The position numbers were made by a program, and so were the translations under genes. A stretch of DNA of 64,000 bases from Sipunculus nudus. Lineage: Eukaryota > Annelida > Sipuncula > Golfingiida > Sipunculidae. Below the pieces are notes generated by a model. It did not search any database. It had not been told where the DNA came from and worked only from the letters and a program-made list of their open reading frames with translations. Each line of letters begins with the position of its first letter. The first letter of the stretch is position 1. The stretch spans positions 36,719,558 through 36,783,557 of the forward strand of contig CM049310.1 in assembly GCA_026874595.1 (NCBI GenBank). Direction: 5' to 3'. Below, in pieces: positions 34,215-46,651 of the stretch.

Positions 34215-34555
34215 CCTCTCTGGACCTCACTGTACACCAGCACCTCACTGAACACCCTCTTGATAGGACCTCACTGGCAGCACCTTACTGGACAGCACCT
34301 CACGGCAGCACCTCGCTTGCAGCACCTTGCTGGACAGCACTTCAATGGACAGCACCTCACTGGACAGCACCTCGCTGGACAGTACCTCACAGGACAGCTT
34401 CTAACTCGACAGCACCTCACTGGCATCACCTCGATGGACAGCACCTGACTGGCAGCACCTGGCTAGAAGCATCTCACTGGTCTAGGGCCGGCAGCACCTC
34501 ACTGGACACTGGCTTGCAGCACCTCACTGATCGCTGGGTCGCAGCTCCTTTCGTC
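34215..34555 (+). repeat. 15-bp minisatellite (ACAGCACCTCACTGG), irregular
   Basis: At least fifteen variants of CAGCACCTCACTGG follow one another, some losing 3-5 bases. The 122-codon frame (TAPHW-type repeats) is only the minisatellite. On the minus strand a TATAAGGGTATTTAAC promoter-like box lies just upstream (about 34648-34663), so the tract may be the transcribed part of an old LTR. Confidence 0.8.
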
Positions 34556-34679
34556 ACTTGGTAGCGACAACTCTCTGGACTCCGGCGGACGGCTCTTCTG
34601 GTCTCTGCAGGCTCCACACTGTCTCCCCGAATATTGTGTATGGCGTCTGTTAAATACCCTTATACTCCGGAGGCTCATA

Positions 34680-36480
34680 TAATAATCATAAGGCTAAAAC
34701 AAAGCCTCGCTTGCTTTTCAACTATGGCCCGTTTATATATTTAAGAGCACACTTTAAAGTCTATAAACTGGGAACAAAACACGGTAATTCTAAAGCGATC
34801 GAAAGCGATCAAACAGGCATAACAAGACTCGGCAACCTCTCATTGAAGGCCAAGATTATCACAGCATGAATTTGAAATTACTAGAGTTGTTGTAGCAGGT
34901 AGTCAGACTTTCTTTTCACAGGGATTAAATTATGATATACTCAATAAGCAGGCGAACGAGAAGTAAGGTGTTATATTCAGGCAAATCAAAACAGTGAATA
35001 TGTGTTCTTTCAGCATATTGATAACAACTGTAATACTGGTATATTTGTAGTCACTATAATTACAAGTCAAATGGTCATATTGGACATTAAGAGTTACATA
35101 CTGTGATTTATTTTCTAGTCAATATATACCTAGTCATTTTGGAAATTTAGTATTATAATATGCGATTTTTCTTGTAGTTGGCAATTAAATAGTATATATA
35201 TATATATATCTTAAATTTTATATGTACTATAATTTTGTTTACCATATTATATATTACAACAACTGTGATATGTATGGTCAAATATACATGCGATTATGAT
35301 GTACTTATTCTAGTCTTGGAAAAGTGTATGGTCTACTTTTATTTAGCTACTCCAGCTAAAATTTCAAAAGTACTTTAGACCCATCTTAATTACAGAATAA
35401 TATAATGTGAATTAAAAGAAAATACCTGTAAAAAACCCCATGCTGCTATCTCTATTACTTTTTATGTTATGCCTTTGTGAAAATTGGGCTCGGCTGGCAA
35501 AAAGATGCCAAAATCCATACACTATTGTGTGACCATAGGCATAGTAATATAGGTAATAACAATATATAGAATGCATGAGTGTAACATACACTGCTTATAT
35601 TATCTAATCATATTAAGCTAGAAATTATTATATTGTGTTACAATATTGGTAATATTTTCTACAAGTTCATAACACATATATTAGATCTTGCGGCAAAGGT
35701 CAAGGTCATGTCAAGGTCATGTGCACTTAATGATGATTTTTTTTTTAAATTTTACACAATATATTATCAATTTACCCAAGATTTTATTAAAGAAGGTTAA
35801 CAATGTGTAAAAGTATATAAAAGGATATCCTTGCCTCGATCTCCTTTCGATAAGCAATGGATACCAAGGTCGAGTCAAGGTCATCAGCAAGGTCATCAGT
35901 AATCTTTCTGTTTTCCTGCATGCAGTCTGGCCTTCAGAAGCATAATACAACAGGACCCGCCGTTAGGGGACACCAGGATGAGCAGACACCTTCAATGTAC
36001 GGGCACTAAGCCATTGTCCCAACCCATTACCCATTAAAATTGACCTTTCAAGAGCGGATACCTGCTTAACGCGGACAGGGACAGTCATATTTGGCCCAAA
36101 ATCCTGTCATGAGCGGACTTCCGAGTCCTATATAACAGCGGCCACCATGCAGTTACGCTGTGCGAGTGTACCAGCTGAGCAGCTCTGCGAAACGCTTCGT
36201 GCATGCCATGAACGACACGTATTTAGATTCATTCATAGATCTCATGTAAATCGCGGGATTTCCGTATCACATGACTATCACATGACTGACAATGAGCATC
36301 AACATTGGTTGACCCCGAGTCTTTTTCCGTCGGATAAACATGGCGAACGAGTGGTTAACGCCGGCAAACTTTTGGTCACTATTTCGATGCTGCAATAATA
36401 ACGATAGCATTTGATAATTATAACTGTTGCAAAAGACGTACAATTTTGATTAACAGGAACAATTTGGCCTGTGCAATAAT
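34680..36480. other. AT-rich intergenic with TCAAGGTCA words and a pogo-like relic
   Basis: Three CAAGGTCA-type words stand at about 35698-35720 and two more at 35874-35894. 35963-36160 is rich in GCGGACA/GGGGACAC words like the end of a pogo/Tigger element. The frame 36147-36398 begins with a good Kozak context (GCCACCATGC) after a TATATAA but shows no recognised domain and starts inside that relic, so it is not called. Confidence 0.4.
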
Positions 36481-36484
36481 CCAA

Positions 36485-37025
36485 ATATGATTGCGGGCGC
36501 ACCTGCAGGTGACAGCAGCCGAATGCCCCCGAACGCTCCCGAATAGCCCGGTGTTTCCGCCATATGGAATGTCCGCCTCATTGGAGGCCCAGTCAGGGCA
36601 ATGTAAATCTGACTAAATCATTGCTGAATTTGAGACATCCGGTCATAATCTCAATGTCAGGATAAAATTCTGATGTTGAAAATTATTTCTGTCCCAATAT
36701 TGAGTTTGAAGTCGATGAATTTGAATTTATTTCAGCGGACGAAATCACCATACATAGTTCAAATTTGTTTCCGAGTAGCACCGGCTGGCGACAGCCGCCG
36801 AAGGCAACCGAACGCTCCAGATCACCCCAGCGTTTCCGCCATATTGCATGCCCGCCTGACGTGAAGCCCAGCCAAGGCAATGTCAATCTGACTAAATCAT
36901 TGCTGAATTTGAGGCATCCGGTCATAATTTCAAGGTTGGTATAAAATTCTGATGGTAAAAATTGATTTTGTTCCAATATTGAGTTTGAGGTATCTGGATT
37001 TGAATGATTTCCCGTGGACCGTACA
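36485..37025 (+). repeat. Diverged tandem duplication, period about 279 bp
   Basis: GTTTCCGCCATAT at 36553 and 36832, TCTGACTAAATCATTGCTGA, GCATCCGGTCATAAT and CCAATATTGAGTTTGA recur in the same order. The copies differ by scattered substitutions, so it is older than the 326-bp duplication. No coding role is seen. Confidence 0.85.
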
Positions 37026-38975
37026 TAAGAGACATTCAGAGACTGAACTCTTTTGACAGACATAAATTTAAACTTCAGCGCTGTGGAAAGAATGTTGCAT
37101 AAATTTAATTGTTCATTAAAAATTGATATTAATGCAATATCTTAATGACACCCTTATCTTTAATTCCAAATATTCACCTTTCATGTAAGTTTGGCTGTAC
37201 CAGAGGTTTGCTGGATGACTTATTCATATTTATTTATTTATTCAGAAACAAAATGTAATTAAGAAATATTATAAATATCATATGTTATTGAATAAAAATG
37301 TGTTTTTAAAGTTTTTTTTAATAAATAGTAACTATTTCTATGAAATTATACTCATGATCCACCATTTATTTAATTTTGTATTTATAAATGAACCAGCGCT
37401 TTAAACACTTTCAATAATGACATCAAAGAATGTTTTCTTGTGTTGGATGTCCATATAAATATTTTTTTCATATATTATTGATGTAAAAACATTTTATGTT
37501 ATATACTTATAAGTGATTGATTCTTTGGTTTTAATTGTTGACTGAATCTCTATACAGTGATCATTACTCCACCTGCATCTGTCCCTTCCTCTCATGAAGG
37601 GACACCTGCAATGTAGGGACACTGGCGATATCCCACAGGTGTCCTCTCACGACAGGTTTTGCTGTACTTCAATTAAGACTAATGTTATATGGCTGACAAT
37701 ATGCAAACAACATAATTGCAATATTTATCAGGCAACTATCCTTCAAACATGCTAAAAACTTTAGCTTAGCTCAATGTCATCACCAGTGATGGAGGACTCG
37801 AGTCCAGACTTGGACTCGAGCAAACCAGACATTGACTTGAGCTTACCAGACTTAAACTCGAGTCCACTTCTTAGGGACTCTGACTCAGAGGTAAGGACTC
37901 CAGCAATCAGGCCAACCCATCTCGAGTTCAGCAGAAGGAAAAACTCTGTCACATATGATAAATACATTTATATACATGTGTGTACTACTAACAGATACAA
38001 CAAAAAAGATTGTAAAAATGGACTTGGACTCAAAGAGTCTGGATTCGACTTGCACTCGGGTGGTGTGGACTCCACAACATCACTGGTCATCACTAATCTT
38101 TTGACTTCCTAATATTTCTTCGCTACAAATTCATAGCAAGAGGCAGGTGGGGAAATGTATTCAGTTAAATATATTTTTTACATTTATAATGCAGATAAAT
38201 TCATTCCATACCGTAGGGTGCTGAGGAGATCCTTCTGGACAATGGAGACCATGCAGAAATCATATGGCTGCCGGGCAGGAGATAGGGGGAAAAAACAGCC
38301 CAGTTCATCCTGGCTACTGGACTACTAGTGTGATGTGCCAATAAACAGAAGAATAATTCCATACTATATTTTGGATTAAGTCTTGTCACTCATGTCAAGG
38401 TAATTTATGTTCAAGGTCATAAAAAATGAATAATCATATATCAATTGTTATCGACAAATACACTGTACAGTGTACCAAGATAATCAATGTTGTAAGAAAA
38501 AGACTGGAATTGCAGCATATATGAAATTGCCTTGAAATTATCTAATTTGGTTTGCAGTGACAAATTTCATATTAAGTCAAATTTATATTAAAATTATACA
38601 AAAGATTACAATATCTTTATTTTGTGTCATCACCGCCATCAACTGCATCCACTGTGATGCTTTCATGTTGACATTAGTCATCAAGTTGCATGTATTTATT
38701 TCAGAAATCATTTTATTGATGGACACTAGTGCAATTAGTGAATGATAGGGCATATTTAATCTAAATTTTAATGAACATGACATGAATGTAAGTTTCCTGC
38801 CATGATTTTCATTATTCATTTTAATGTATTCATGATTATCCTACAAAGCTGTATGAATTCATTCCATGGAAATAATATATGGTTTCAACATTATTAAGAT
38901 CAATGTTTTTCTCAATGGTTAAGCTACATATAAAATTTGCATTGTATTTAAATCATGTCAGTGATGACAATTCTG
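37026..38975. other. Intergenic, repeats only
   Basis: 37560-37672 has GGGACACC words and a TTTTGCTGTA end like a pogo-type MITE remnant. 37790-38060 is an irregular short repeat built on GGACTCGAGTCC and GACTTGGACTC, reading Asp-Ser-Ser-Pro repeats on one strand. No supported gene. Confidence 0.45.
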
Positions 38976-41900
38976 TTAATCCAAAATATCCAGATTCCTA
39001 TCTTTAAGGTCTTCCAAAAACTCGACCACCGTGATTTCAAACAAGTCATCTTCATTTATTTAACAATCTAAATCCGGACTTTTTTCTTCAGCATCATATA
39101 AAATATTTTGTAATTTAAGGTCCCTTTTCTCTCAACTAAATCTAAAATTTTTTCCATATACCACTTGTCATGTCCATTGTCCATTGTCCATGCATGTTTC
39201 ACATGTTTGCCTATTAGGCTGTCAGGGTCAAGTTGTATATTTTGACTGAATGAGGACTGCTCTTTGTTTTCATTAAGCCTTGTTTGGATTAATGTCAAGA
39301 GATTCTCAGTGAGTTGTTCCAGATTCAGAGGTTTTCCCTTTTGACTAAAAGCAAATAAGCTTTGATCTGTCCCCATCTGTTTAAGAACTTTTTTTCTAAC
39401 TGATATTTGTGATTTTACAGCCTGGAGTTTCTTAGTTTTGGATTTAATCTCAGCCAGAGATGATTTAAGTTGTGTTTCTGTGGTCCAGAGACCGCCGCCA
39501 GCATGTAAGTTTGTCAAAAGGGATTCTCTCTGAGCTGTTATTCTTAAGGCTTTCAATTTTTTGTTTTTTTCTCTCTCTCTTAAAATGGCTGAAACCTCCT
39601 GCTGGACCTCTCTTTTTCTTTGTTTAACAACGGTTTTCCTGGACGGTTTGCTCTGCCTGGCCTTTACTGTTATTTTCTCAAGAGCCTCCTCAGGCTTGTC
39701 AGATAACCATTTAGTGGTACTATTGTTCTGAAACATTAATCGTGATGATCTTGTTTCTTGACAGGCATGGGGCACAGACAACAGATTTCTGTCCAGTTGA
39801 GCCATCAACCTTTCCAGACAAATGTTGTTCGCTTTGCAACTGGCTGTCGCGTCCAACATTTCATCGCTGATGTTGCAGTATTGGCCTCCTGGTAAATGAT
39901 CAGCGAATAAGTTGCGTGCTTTGTCAGCCAGACCTTTCAGGATTCTTTGCAACAAATCTTTAACGAGGTCATCATCAGGAGATGGTTGAATTAATGATTG
40001 TAAGACTGCAGAACCCTTTAAGGGTTCCCAGTTGCTGTCAAACAAGCACTCTCTGCCTTCCAGTATCGCTGACGCATCCTCACTCCATTTATCCAGGCTC
40101 GTGACAAGAGAATTGTAGAAAGGATTCATTCCCAAAGCAGTCATTGTCGGGTCTTCGACCTTCCGCATGTATGGGGATGTTATCAACTGCCCTATCAGTC
40201 CAAGAGCCCTGCATGCTTGCATATAAGGAGGGTGTGCTAGGTCTTGCAGCAATGAGGCAAGCATGCCTTTTAAGCTTTCTTTACAGTTAGTCAGATATGT
40301 GATGATTTTATCCTTTAAAAAATACACCCCACCGGCATCAACAAACAAAACATTGAAACGGTTGTGCATGAAATTAACCAAAGGTAAATCTGTGATACCA
40401 TTTTCATACAAGAAGGTGGCGGCAAAGAGAGGATCACCGGGGCCATCTTTGAAGAACAGTTTTGTAGTATCACGAATTGTGTGTGTGGTGCCAGATTCAC
40501 CCCTTAGCAGATAAAAACTGCTTCGTGATCCTGAATGATCAACATGTTTTTCAAACTCTTTAACAATGGACTCTGCAACCTCAGCAAACTGGATCAGAGG
40601 GTGACCACAACCGAAAAATTTGTACAGCTGGACTGAAGAATCATATCCCCCTAATTCTTTTACAGCTGTTTTGATATGAGTCTCCCATAATTCATTTTGA
40701 GATTTCTCCACAATGTGGCGATCAGTCATTGTGACAGAAATGTTAGATAGAATTTTGTTGCTAATTTCCTTCTGTTCATCTGTGTTGTTAGGGGCTGAGG
40801 CAGAAGCTATATCATTTATCATGGCCATATTTGTTTTGAAATAGTTCTTAGCGGTTCCTGTAGATATCCTGTCCAGACCTACAGTGAAAAACCTTTTCTT
40901 TGGAGGCAATATTTACACCTGAAAAGTGCTTCCCCAATTTACTAGTTCCATCCCTGTGAACAGTTAGGTTTTTGTTTGTTGTTAGCTCATCCGCTAATTG
41001 CTGTCTGGACACATTACCTAACTCCATGATCATGTCAGCTGCAGTGCTAGCAGATGGAAGCTTGTCAATATCCCTTCCAGTAAGATTGAACACTGTTGCA
41101 CGAATAAGGTGTTCAATTTTTTCTGAGCTGACACCGCTACCAAGAAAGTCATAATAAGTTTTACGTACAGCTGTATTGAATGGTTGACCCTTTTCAGATG
41201 TACGTGTCTCAATACAAGAATTTAGGTTAGTCTGTAAACTGAAAATTTCGTCATTAGCAACTGTCAGCTGATTTTCAAGGTCACATAATTTCCCATTCAG
41301 TTCCTTTATTTTACTTTGATTCAAATCACACTGAGCCATTTTATTAGACATCTGTGGCTCACACCGCACTGACTGAGATCTTTTGGGTCCTTTTGCATGA
41401 CACTTAGGACATGCTTTATGCTTGAGCTTTTGAACAAGTTGTTCAGTTAGTTTTTGTTTCCTTGACAAAATATTAACCTTGCTGCGCAAAATTTGTATTG
41501 TATTTTTATATCTTTTAAGCTTTTGGTTGATTACTTTAGGCTTTAGTGATTTCAGTTTCATCAACTTTTGCTCATTTTCAATGTTTTTCTTCTGTTCAAT
41601 AGATAGATCAATAGCAAGTTCTTTTGCAGATTTTGCCAAGGTCACTGGATCCAACTGTGTTAGCTCATCAACTTTTCTCTTTTTTGATGTGTTTCTAGAC
41701 AGGGCAGGCTCACTTTTTCTGGTTGCATAGTCAGTAAATGAAAAAGAAAGTTCAGGATCAAATTTAGCAGATAACAATTCCTCCTGTTCTGATTTCATTC
41801 TATTCTTACTAAGTCTGTTACTCAAGTTATTTATTTTTGCAACTTTATTCATCAAAGTTGACAATTTCACATTTTCCGTTTGTGGCACAGCAGCACGAAT

Positions 41901-42041
41901 CATTTGTGCAGCAATTAAATTACAGTTCTTCTTATGTTTTGATTTGCAATGTTGCAATATTTGGATAATATATCCATTGGATGCTGATTTCATCAGCAAT
42001 AATTTCAGTCCCTGACAGGTTTCACAATTAGACGAATCCAT
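38976..42041 (-). pseudogene. Decayed ~1,000-codon gene of unknown family (coiled-coil, zinc-type cysteines, DDE-like core, chromo/tudor-like C-terminus)
   Basis: Two long minus-strand frames (42041-40850, then 40909-39068) are one broken gene. They overlap, and a one-base change in the five-base A run at 40887-40891 (T run on the coding strand) joins VFxx into TVGLDRISTG. A second shift of two bases lies near 39090, after KIFY; beyond it a stop (TAA near 39061) interrupts an acidic tail that stays open to 38976 (DDLFEITVVEFLEDL). Start: MDSSNCETCQ at 42041, eight bases after a TTTTTAATGATTTCAG acceptor. Order: Cys/His-rich N-terminus, long Lys/Leu coiled coil with CPKCHAKG, then a segment with HRDGTSKLGKHF and LFVDAGG that could be strands of an RNase-H-like (DDE) fold, then a second coiled coil, then GKHVKHAW...KWYMEKIL, like a chromo/tudor barrel. 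The family is not recognised; an old transposase or domesticated derivative is my best inference. Confidence 0.7.
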
Positions 42042-42049
42042 TCTGCAGT

Positions 42050-42142
42050 CTGAAATCATTAAAAAATGCTAGTAAGGTTTGTGCCATACAGCAAATTCCT
42101 TGCCAGGTCAGCGGGTGCAAAGCGGGTAGTGAGAGACTCACC
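42050..42142 (-). other. Candidate intron and 5' exon end of the decayed gene
   Basis: A CATGG/GTGAGT donor (exon end 42142) and a TTTCAG acceptor (before 42049) bound a 92-bp putative intron. The upstream exon carries an ATG (MRESTVTYQCRNSC) but, if spliced, runs into a stop in the downstream frame. It is therefore either a non-coding leader or a decoy. Confidence 0.4.
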
Positions 42143-42580
42143 CATGTAATTTGACGTTTGGTGTGAAGTCGACACAATGTTGAGCTAGACAGCTGTTTCT
42201 GCACTGATAAGTGACTGTTGATTCTCGCATTTTGTAGACAGACTTTAATGAACCCAAAGTTTTTGCAGAAATTGGATGCGGAAAATGAAATTGAGGAAAA
42301 ATATCCTGAAATTGTAGGTCTATGCACATAATATAAAAAAAGTAAACCACACAAGCTAGTAAATTAAAAAAGCAAAGAATTTGAATGTATCGCAGTCATA
42401 AACAAAACAGCAAACAAGAACATATTATTAAATTATTGTTTATTTTTTTTTAACCATATGACATCTGCACATTCACATTTTGGTCAATCAATGAAAAATA
42501 TTGTTAATATATGTGTGTGTATCACTGCACTTGTGTAATGTTGAAATTGTACATAACTGCCTTGTTAATGTTGAGTTTAT

Positions 42581-42796
42581 GGAGCGAGTATAGAATCCGG
42601 TCTACATGGACGAGGTTGTGGGTGTATACGGACGGATGTAATGATGTTTAGGATTCGTGTAATGTATAAGTAAGAGGAATGTCGATGTCATATCATCAGC
42701 CATGTCATGGCTTATGTGCGGATTACTACTAATATGAGACGGTCCAGTCAGTTTAGACCCATCTTGGAAATGAAGACCGGATTCTATACTTGGGCC
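42581..42796. mobile_element. Merlin- or hAT-like MITE, 216 bp, 8-bp target duplication
   Basis: GAGTTTAT occurs exactly at 42573-42580 and 42797-42804. Between them the ends GGAGCGAGTATAGAATCCGG and CCGGATTCTATACTTGGGCC are inverted repeats with three mismatches over 22 bases. GG-ending termini with an 8-bp duplication fit Merlin best; hAT also makes 8-bp duplications. The interior has no coding capacity. Confidence 0.85.
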
Positions 42797-42804
42797 GAGT
42801 TTAT

Positions 42805-43443
42805 TTTGTTTATGTTGTTCTGTATGCTATAGTCCCCCCAAGGACTTTGCTGAATAAAGTATTATATATATTATAAGAAGTTTCTTCTTATGTTAAAAAT
42901 TAATTTGAGGCACAATATCAATGAGTGTACTATCAATATCATGTATGTGGGTGGGGCTCAGATTAAGTCCCCCCCCACCCCCCCCCCCCCCCCAATAACT
43001 AATGTCATGATGTCTTGATTTATCTGCCAAATATATTACAACTTATTTTTATGTTCTAACTATTATACCTCACATGTCCGATTTCATAAAGTATAAGAGT
43101 TAATGAACAATCAAATGGGAGCACAATACAGTCGCAATGACGTTAACACTTGTAAGGCATCGTGAACTTCACCCATTATCGCTCACCAGCGACCCTGTCA
43201 CTTTTGACAGCCGCTTCAAAGATGGTATGCATCAATATTGCCCTTAGGAAGTTCTACATTGGTATAAATGGACCTGAAAATTAATAATATGGAATCGGAA
43301 TTGGTGTGAAATAAATATTCATACCCTTGGCTGAACTGTTTATACTTCAAATTTATCAGATTTTCACATGTTTTCCATCGATCCCGTCTTCACCGGCATG
43401 TAAACATTGTGCTGAGTCATAACAACAAAAGTAAACCGGAGAT
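42805..43443. other. Intergenic with a C-rich homopolymer
   Basis: A C-run (42969-42993) with one interrupting A. Otherwise AT-rich; no gene seen. Confidence 0.45.
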
Positions 43444-44175
43444 ATAATCTCAAAACGTGTTTTTAGCTGGCATATAATAAAACCCGGAAAATCTCGGAAA
43501 TTCTCGCAAAAACTCGGAAATTCATAAAACTCGGAAAAATGGCCGGAAAAGCATAAAAACACTTGTAAAAGAGTAATTCAAATGATTCATATAACAGAGA
43601 ATAATTCAGTGTGCTTATACAGTTTATTTTTTTATTTCTTAAAAGGAATAAAACTACTTTTAACCGACCCTTTTCGTGTTGATCACCCTGTAAAATTGTT
43701 GCGTCCGCCATCTTGGAGTCATGGTAAGTCGGAAAAAAGTTGTCCCCTCGGAAATAAAGTAAATGTTTTATTAACACTTTGTTAAACATTCACATTATGA
43801 AATAAAGCATAACTATTTTAAATAAATCAAAATTAATACTTTTTTGGCATCCAAATCTATTTAATTTTTACCAATCAAACTTTTAGAACTTGCTAGAGCT
43901 TCTTGCTCCAGGGATCATTCCCTGATAAAATTTTCCTGCGTAAGTCAAAGACGTGCAGACAGAACATCGTCAGTTTCAGCTTCGTTAGAAAACATGGACA
44001 AATTAAATCATGAATCATCGACAAATATACTGTTTATTTAGTAAACAGATCATTATACCATGATAACCCACAGATTTACACCATATATGTATTTTCAACA
44101 TTTACTGAAATCATATGACTTAATTAAAATATAAATTTTGTTTTAAAGAGTAACAATTTATGACATGAAGCATAT

Positions 44176-44227
<52 letters not shown>

Positions 44228-45155
44228 CATATATTCCTAAACAATGCTCACTGTGAATACAATTCTGAATAAAATATATGTATTTGTCATGATTTTTTTA
44301 ATGTTATAAGAAATTTTATTTTTTAAGGTATCCATATTATAACTACACTGTAGATGTGGAAATGTTTCAATTGAATCCTTGAGAACAATAATAACATTTT
44401 TCATTGTATAGTTTAAACACTAATGTGCCAAGTGACTTTTGTGAATCTTTTAATGTGCATAATATCTCATATTGAAAATGATTCACAGATACCTATATCA
44501 TGTATATATCAACAACTCCATTATAATATGTTGTACTTGTATATATCTTTTATTAACATGAATTGTTTACTAAATAAACAGTATATTTGTCGATGATTTA
44601 CTTTTTTATTTTTCCATGTTTTCTAATGAAGCTAAAACCTAACGGTGTTTTATCTGTGACTTGTACAGAAAATTATATCAGAGAATGATCCCCACAGCAA
44701 GGGTCCTTGCCAGTTCTAAAAGTTAGATTGGTGTAAATTAAATAGGTTTGATTGCCAAAAGAAGTATAAATTGGGTTTATTTAAAAATATGTACGAGTTC
44801 CATAATGTGGCAGTTTAACAAAGTGTTAACATAAATTTACTTTATTTCCGAGGGGCAACTTTTTTTCCGACATACCATGACTCCAAGATGGCGGACGCAG
44901 GAAATTTACAGTGTGATCAACACTAAATAGGGTTGGTTAAAAGTAGTTTTATTCATATTAAGCAAATAAAAAACAGCTGTATGGTCACACTGAATCTTTC
45001 TCTGTTAAATGAATCATTTGAATTATTCTTCCTCATGTGTTTATCTTCTTTTCCGGCCATTTTTCCGAGTTTTATTAATTTCCGAATTTTTCCGAGAATT
45101 TCCGAGTTTTTCCGGGTTTTATTATATGCCTTTTTAGCTTCCGGTTTGAGATTAA
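43444..45155. repeat. Large imperfect palindrome, arms about 600 bp (43444-44048 and 44561-45155)
   Basis: GCATATAATAAAACCCGG, GCGTCCGCCATCTTGGAGTC, TTTCGAGGGG-type and GTTTATTTAGTAAACA words of the left arm return reversed in the right arm in opposite order. Near the outer ends both arms hold repeated CTCGGAAA/TTTCCGAG words. A TA tract lies in the loop (44180-44223). Arms differ by many small changes. No transposase was recognised in the loop of about 500 bp, so a foldback-type element or an inverted duplication are both possible. Confidence 0.85.
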
Positions 45156-45960
45156 TGGACCTAAGGTCAAAGTCACAGAATCACCATTTGACAGTTGCCA
45201 CTTTCAAACAGACGCCGCACGCAGCGCCATCTGGCGACAACTGGAGTAGCTATTTTATTGATTATTTATCATTGTATTTTGCTCATTGCATACCATCTTG
45301 ACACCTTATATGGACCACTCCTTGACACCTCATTAGGACCACTATGGAAATAAGTTTTATTTTAAAGATTTTAGTGCTATGCAAGGTGCAGGTCGGGATA
45401 TATATAAACTATTATCATTATGTTTGACTATGTATATGCTGTTTTCCTGAATACTATCTATTCGAAAATCTATAACCATTACGAAACCAAGGAGTACCAT
45501 TTATTCTCATCTTAAAATATTTCATCTGCCTGATGGTGTATATATTATTTGAAACATTCTTGAATTTAATCAGCTTCCTGATTGGACTTAGGCTGAAAAA
45601 AATTATAATCCTAATTTTCCTCGTTTCCATTTTTTATATAGGCGTTTTAAATAATATATATCAGTTTTGAATTTATTTATAAATTTATTCTGAAAAATAA
45701 TACGTACGCAAAATCTTAATAATTTGACAGTTGAACATATAAATAATTGTTCATTAATGACAGATAATTTTAAAGATCTGATATCATTTATGATAGCAAT
45801 TTTTTCCCATTTATGTTAAATATTAATCATTTACCATTCTATTTGCGTTCCACAATGGGTCTCTTTTTCACGAAGGTTTCATTTTCGCGATAATTCCCCT
45901 CTCGCGAATATCGCTAATTTGAAACAATCGCGAACAAAAAGGCAACCACAGTATATTTAT

Positions 45961-46004
<44 letters not shown>

Positions 46005-46590
46005 GTGTGTGTCGTGTTATTTGAATATTCATAATTTCATCCACAGACCATGTCCTGTAGAAAATTTTCAAAACCCTTCCGTTGCAATATCATTACACCA
46101 ATCTGGACCAGTTACCAATTTTATCTGCTTACTTTAACATTTTAACCTCACACCCGTTTCCTTTTTTATGAGGGGAAATTGATACCATAAATACATGATT
46201 AACTCTTATTTTAGGTAGTAGGCCTACGGTTGAATCCGTTTCACAGACCCTTCTATATCCCGTATTACATATATTAAATGAAGGGTTTTTGATCGCAAAC
46301 TGAATTTTGTTTACATAGGATGTAAAAATAAATGAAAGCTTGAAAGTACAGAATAACAAAAATCGGCCAATTTTATTCCAAAAGGAATGTTTTTGTTATC
46401 TGGATCTCCAAGCACCCTATGTAATTTCTCCTGAAAGTTCTATGTTAGCAAATCGAACTCTGACAAACACCATGCACTTAATCTCAGAGCTCGATAGAAT
46501 ATCTAGGCAACTTAAGACAGAGTACTTCTTTCAGTATAGATATAATGCGATTGCCTAAGTGGCGTCAATTAATCTTTCAAGGTGGGGGAT

Positions 46591-46651
<61 letters not shown>

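Noticed and set aside
34196-34564. 122-codon TAPHW-repeat protein
   Set aside because: Encoded by the 15-bp minisatellite; frame breaks accompany unit-length changes.
36147-36398. 83-codon frame with TATATAA and a strong Kozak start
   Set aside because: Begins in a pogo-like relic, has no recognised domain and no conserved counterpart in the window.
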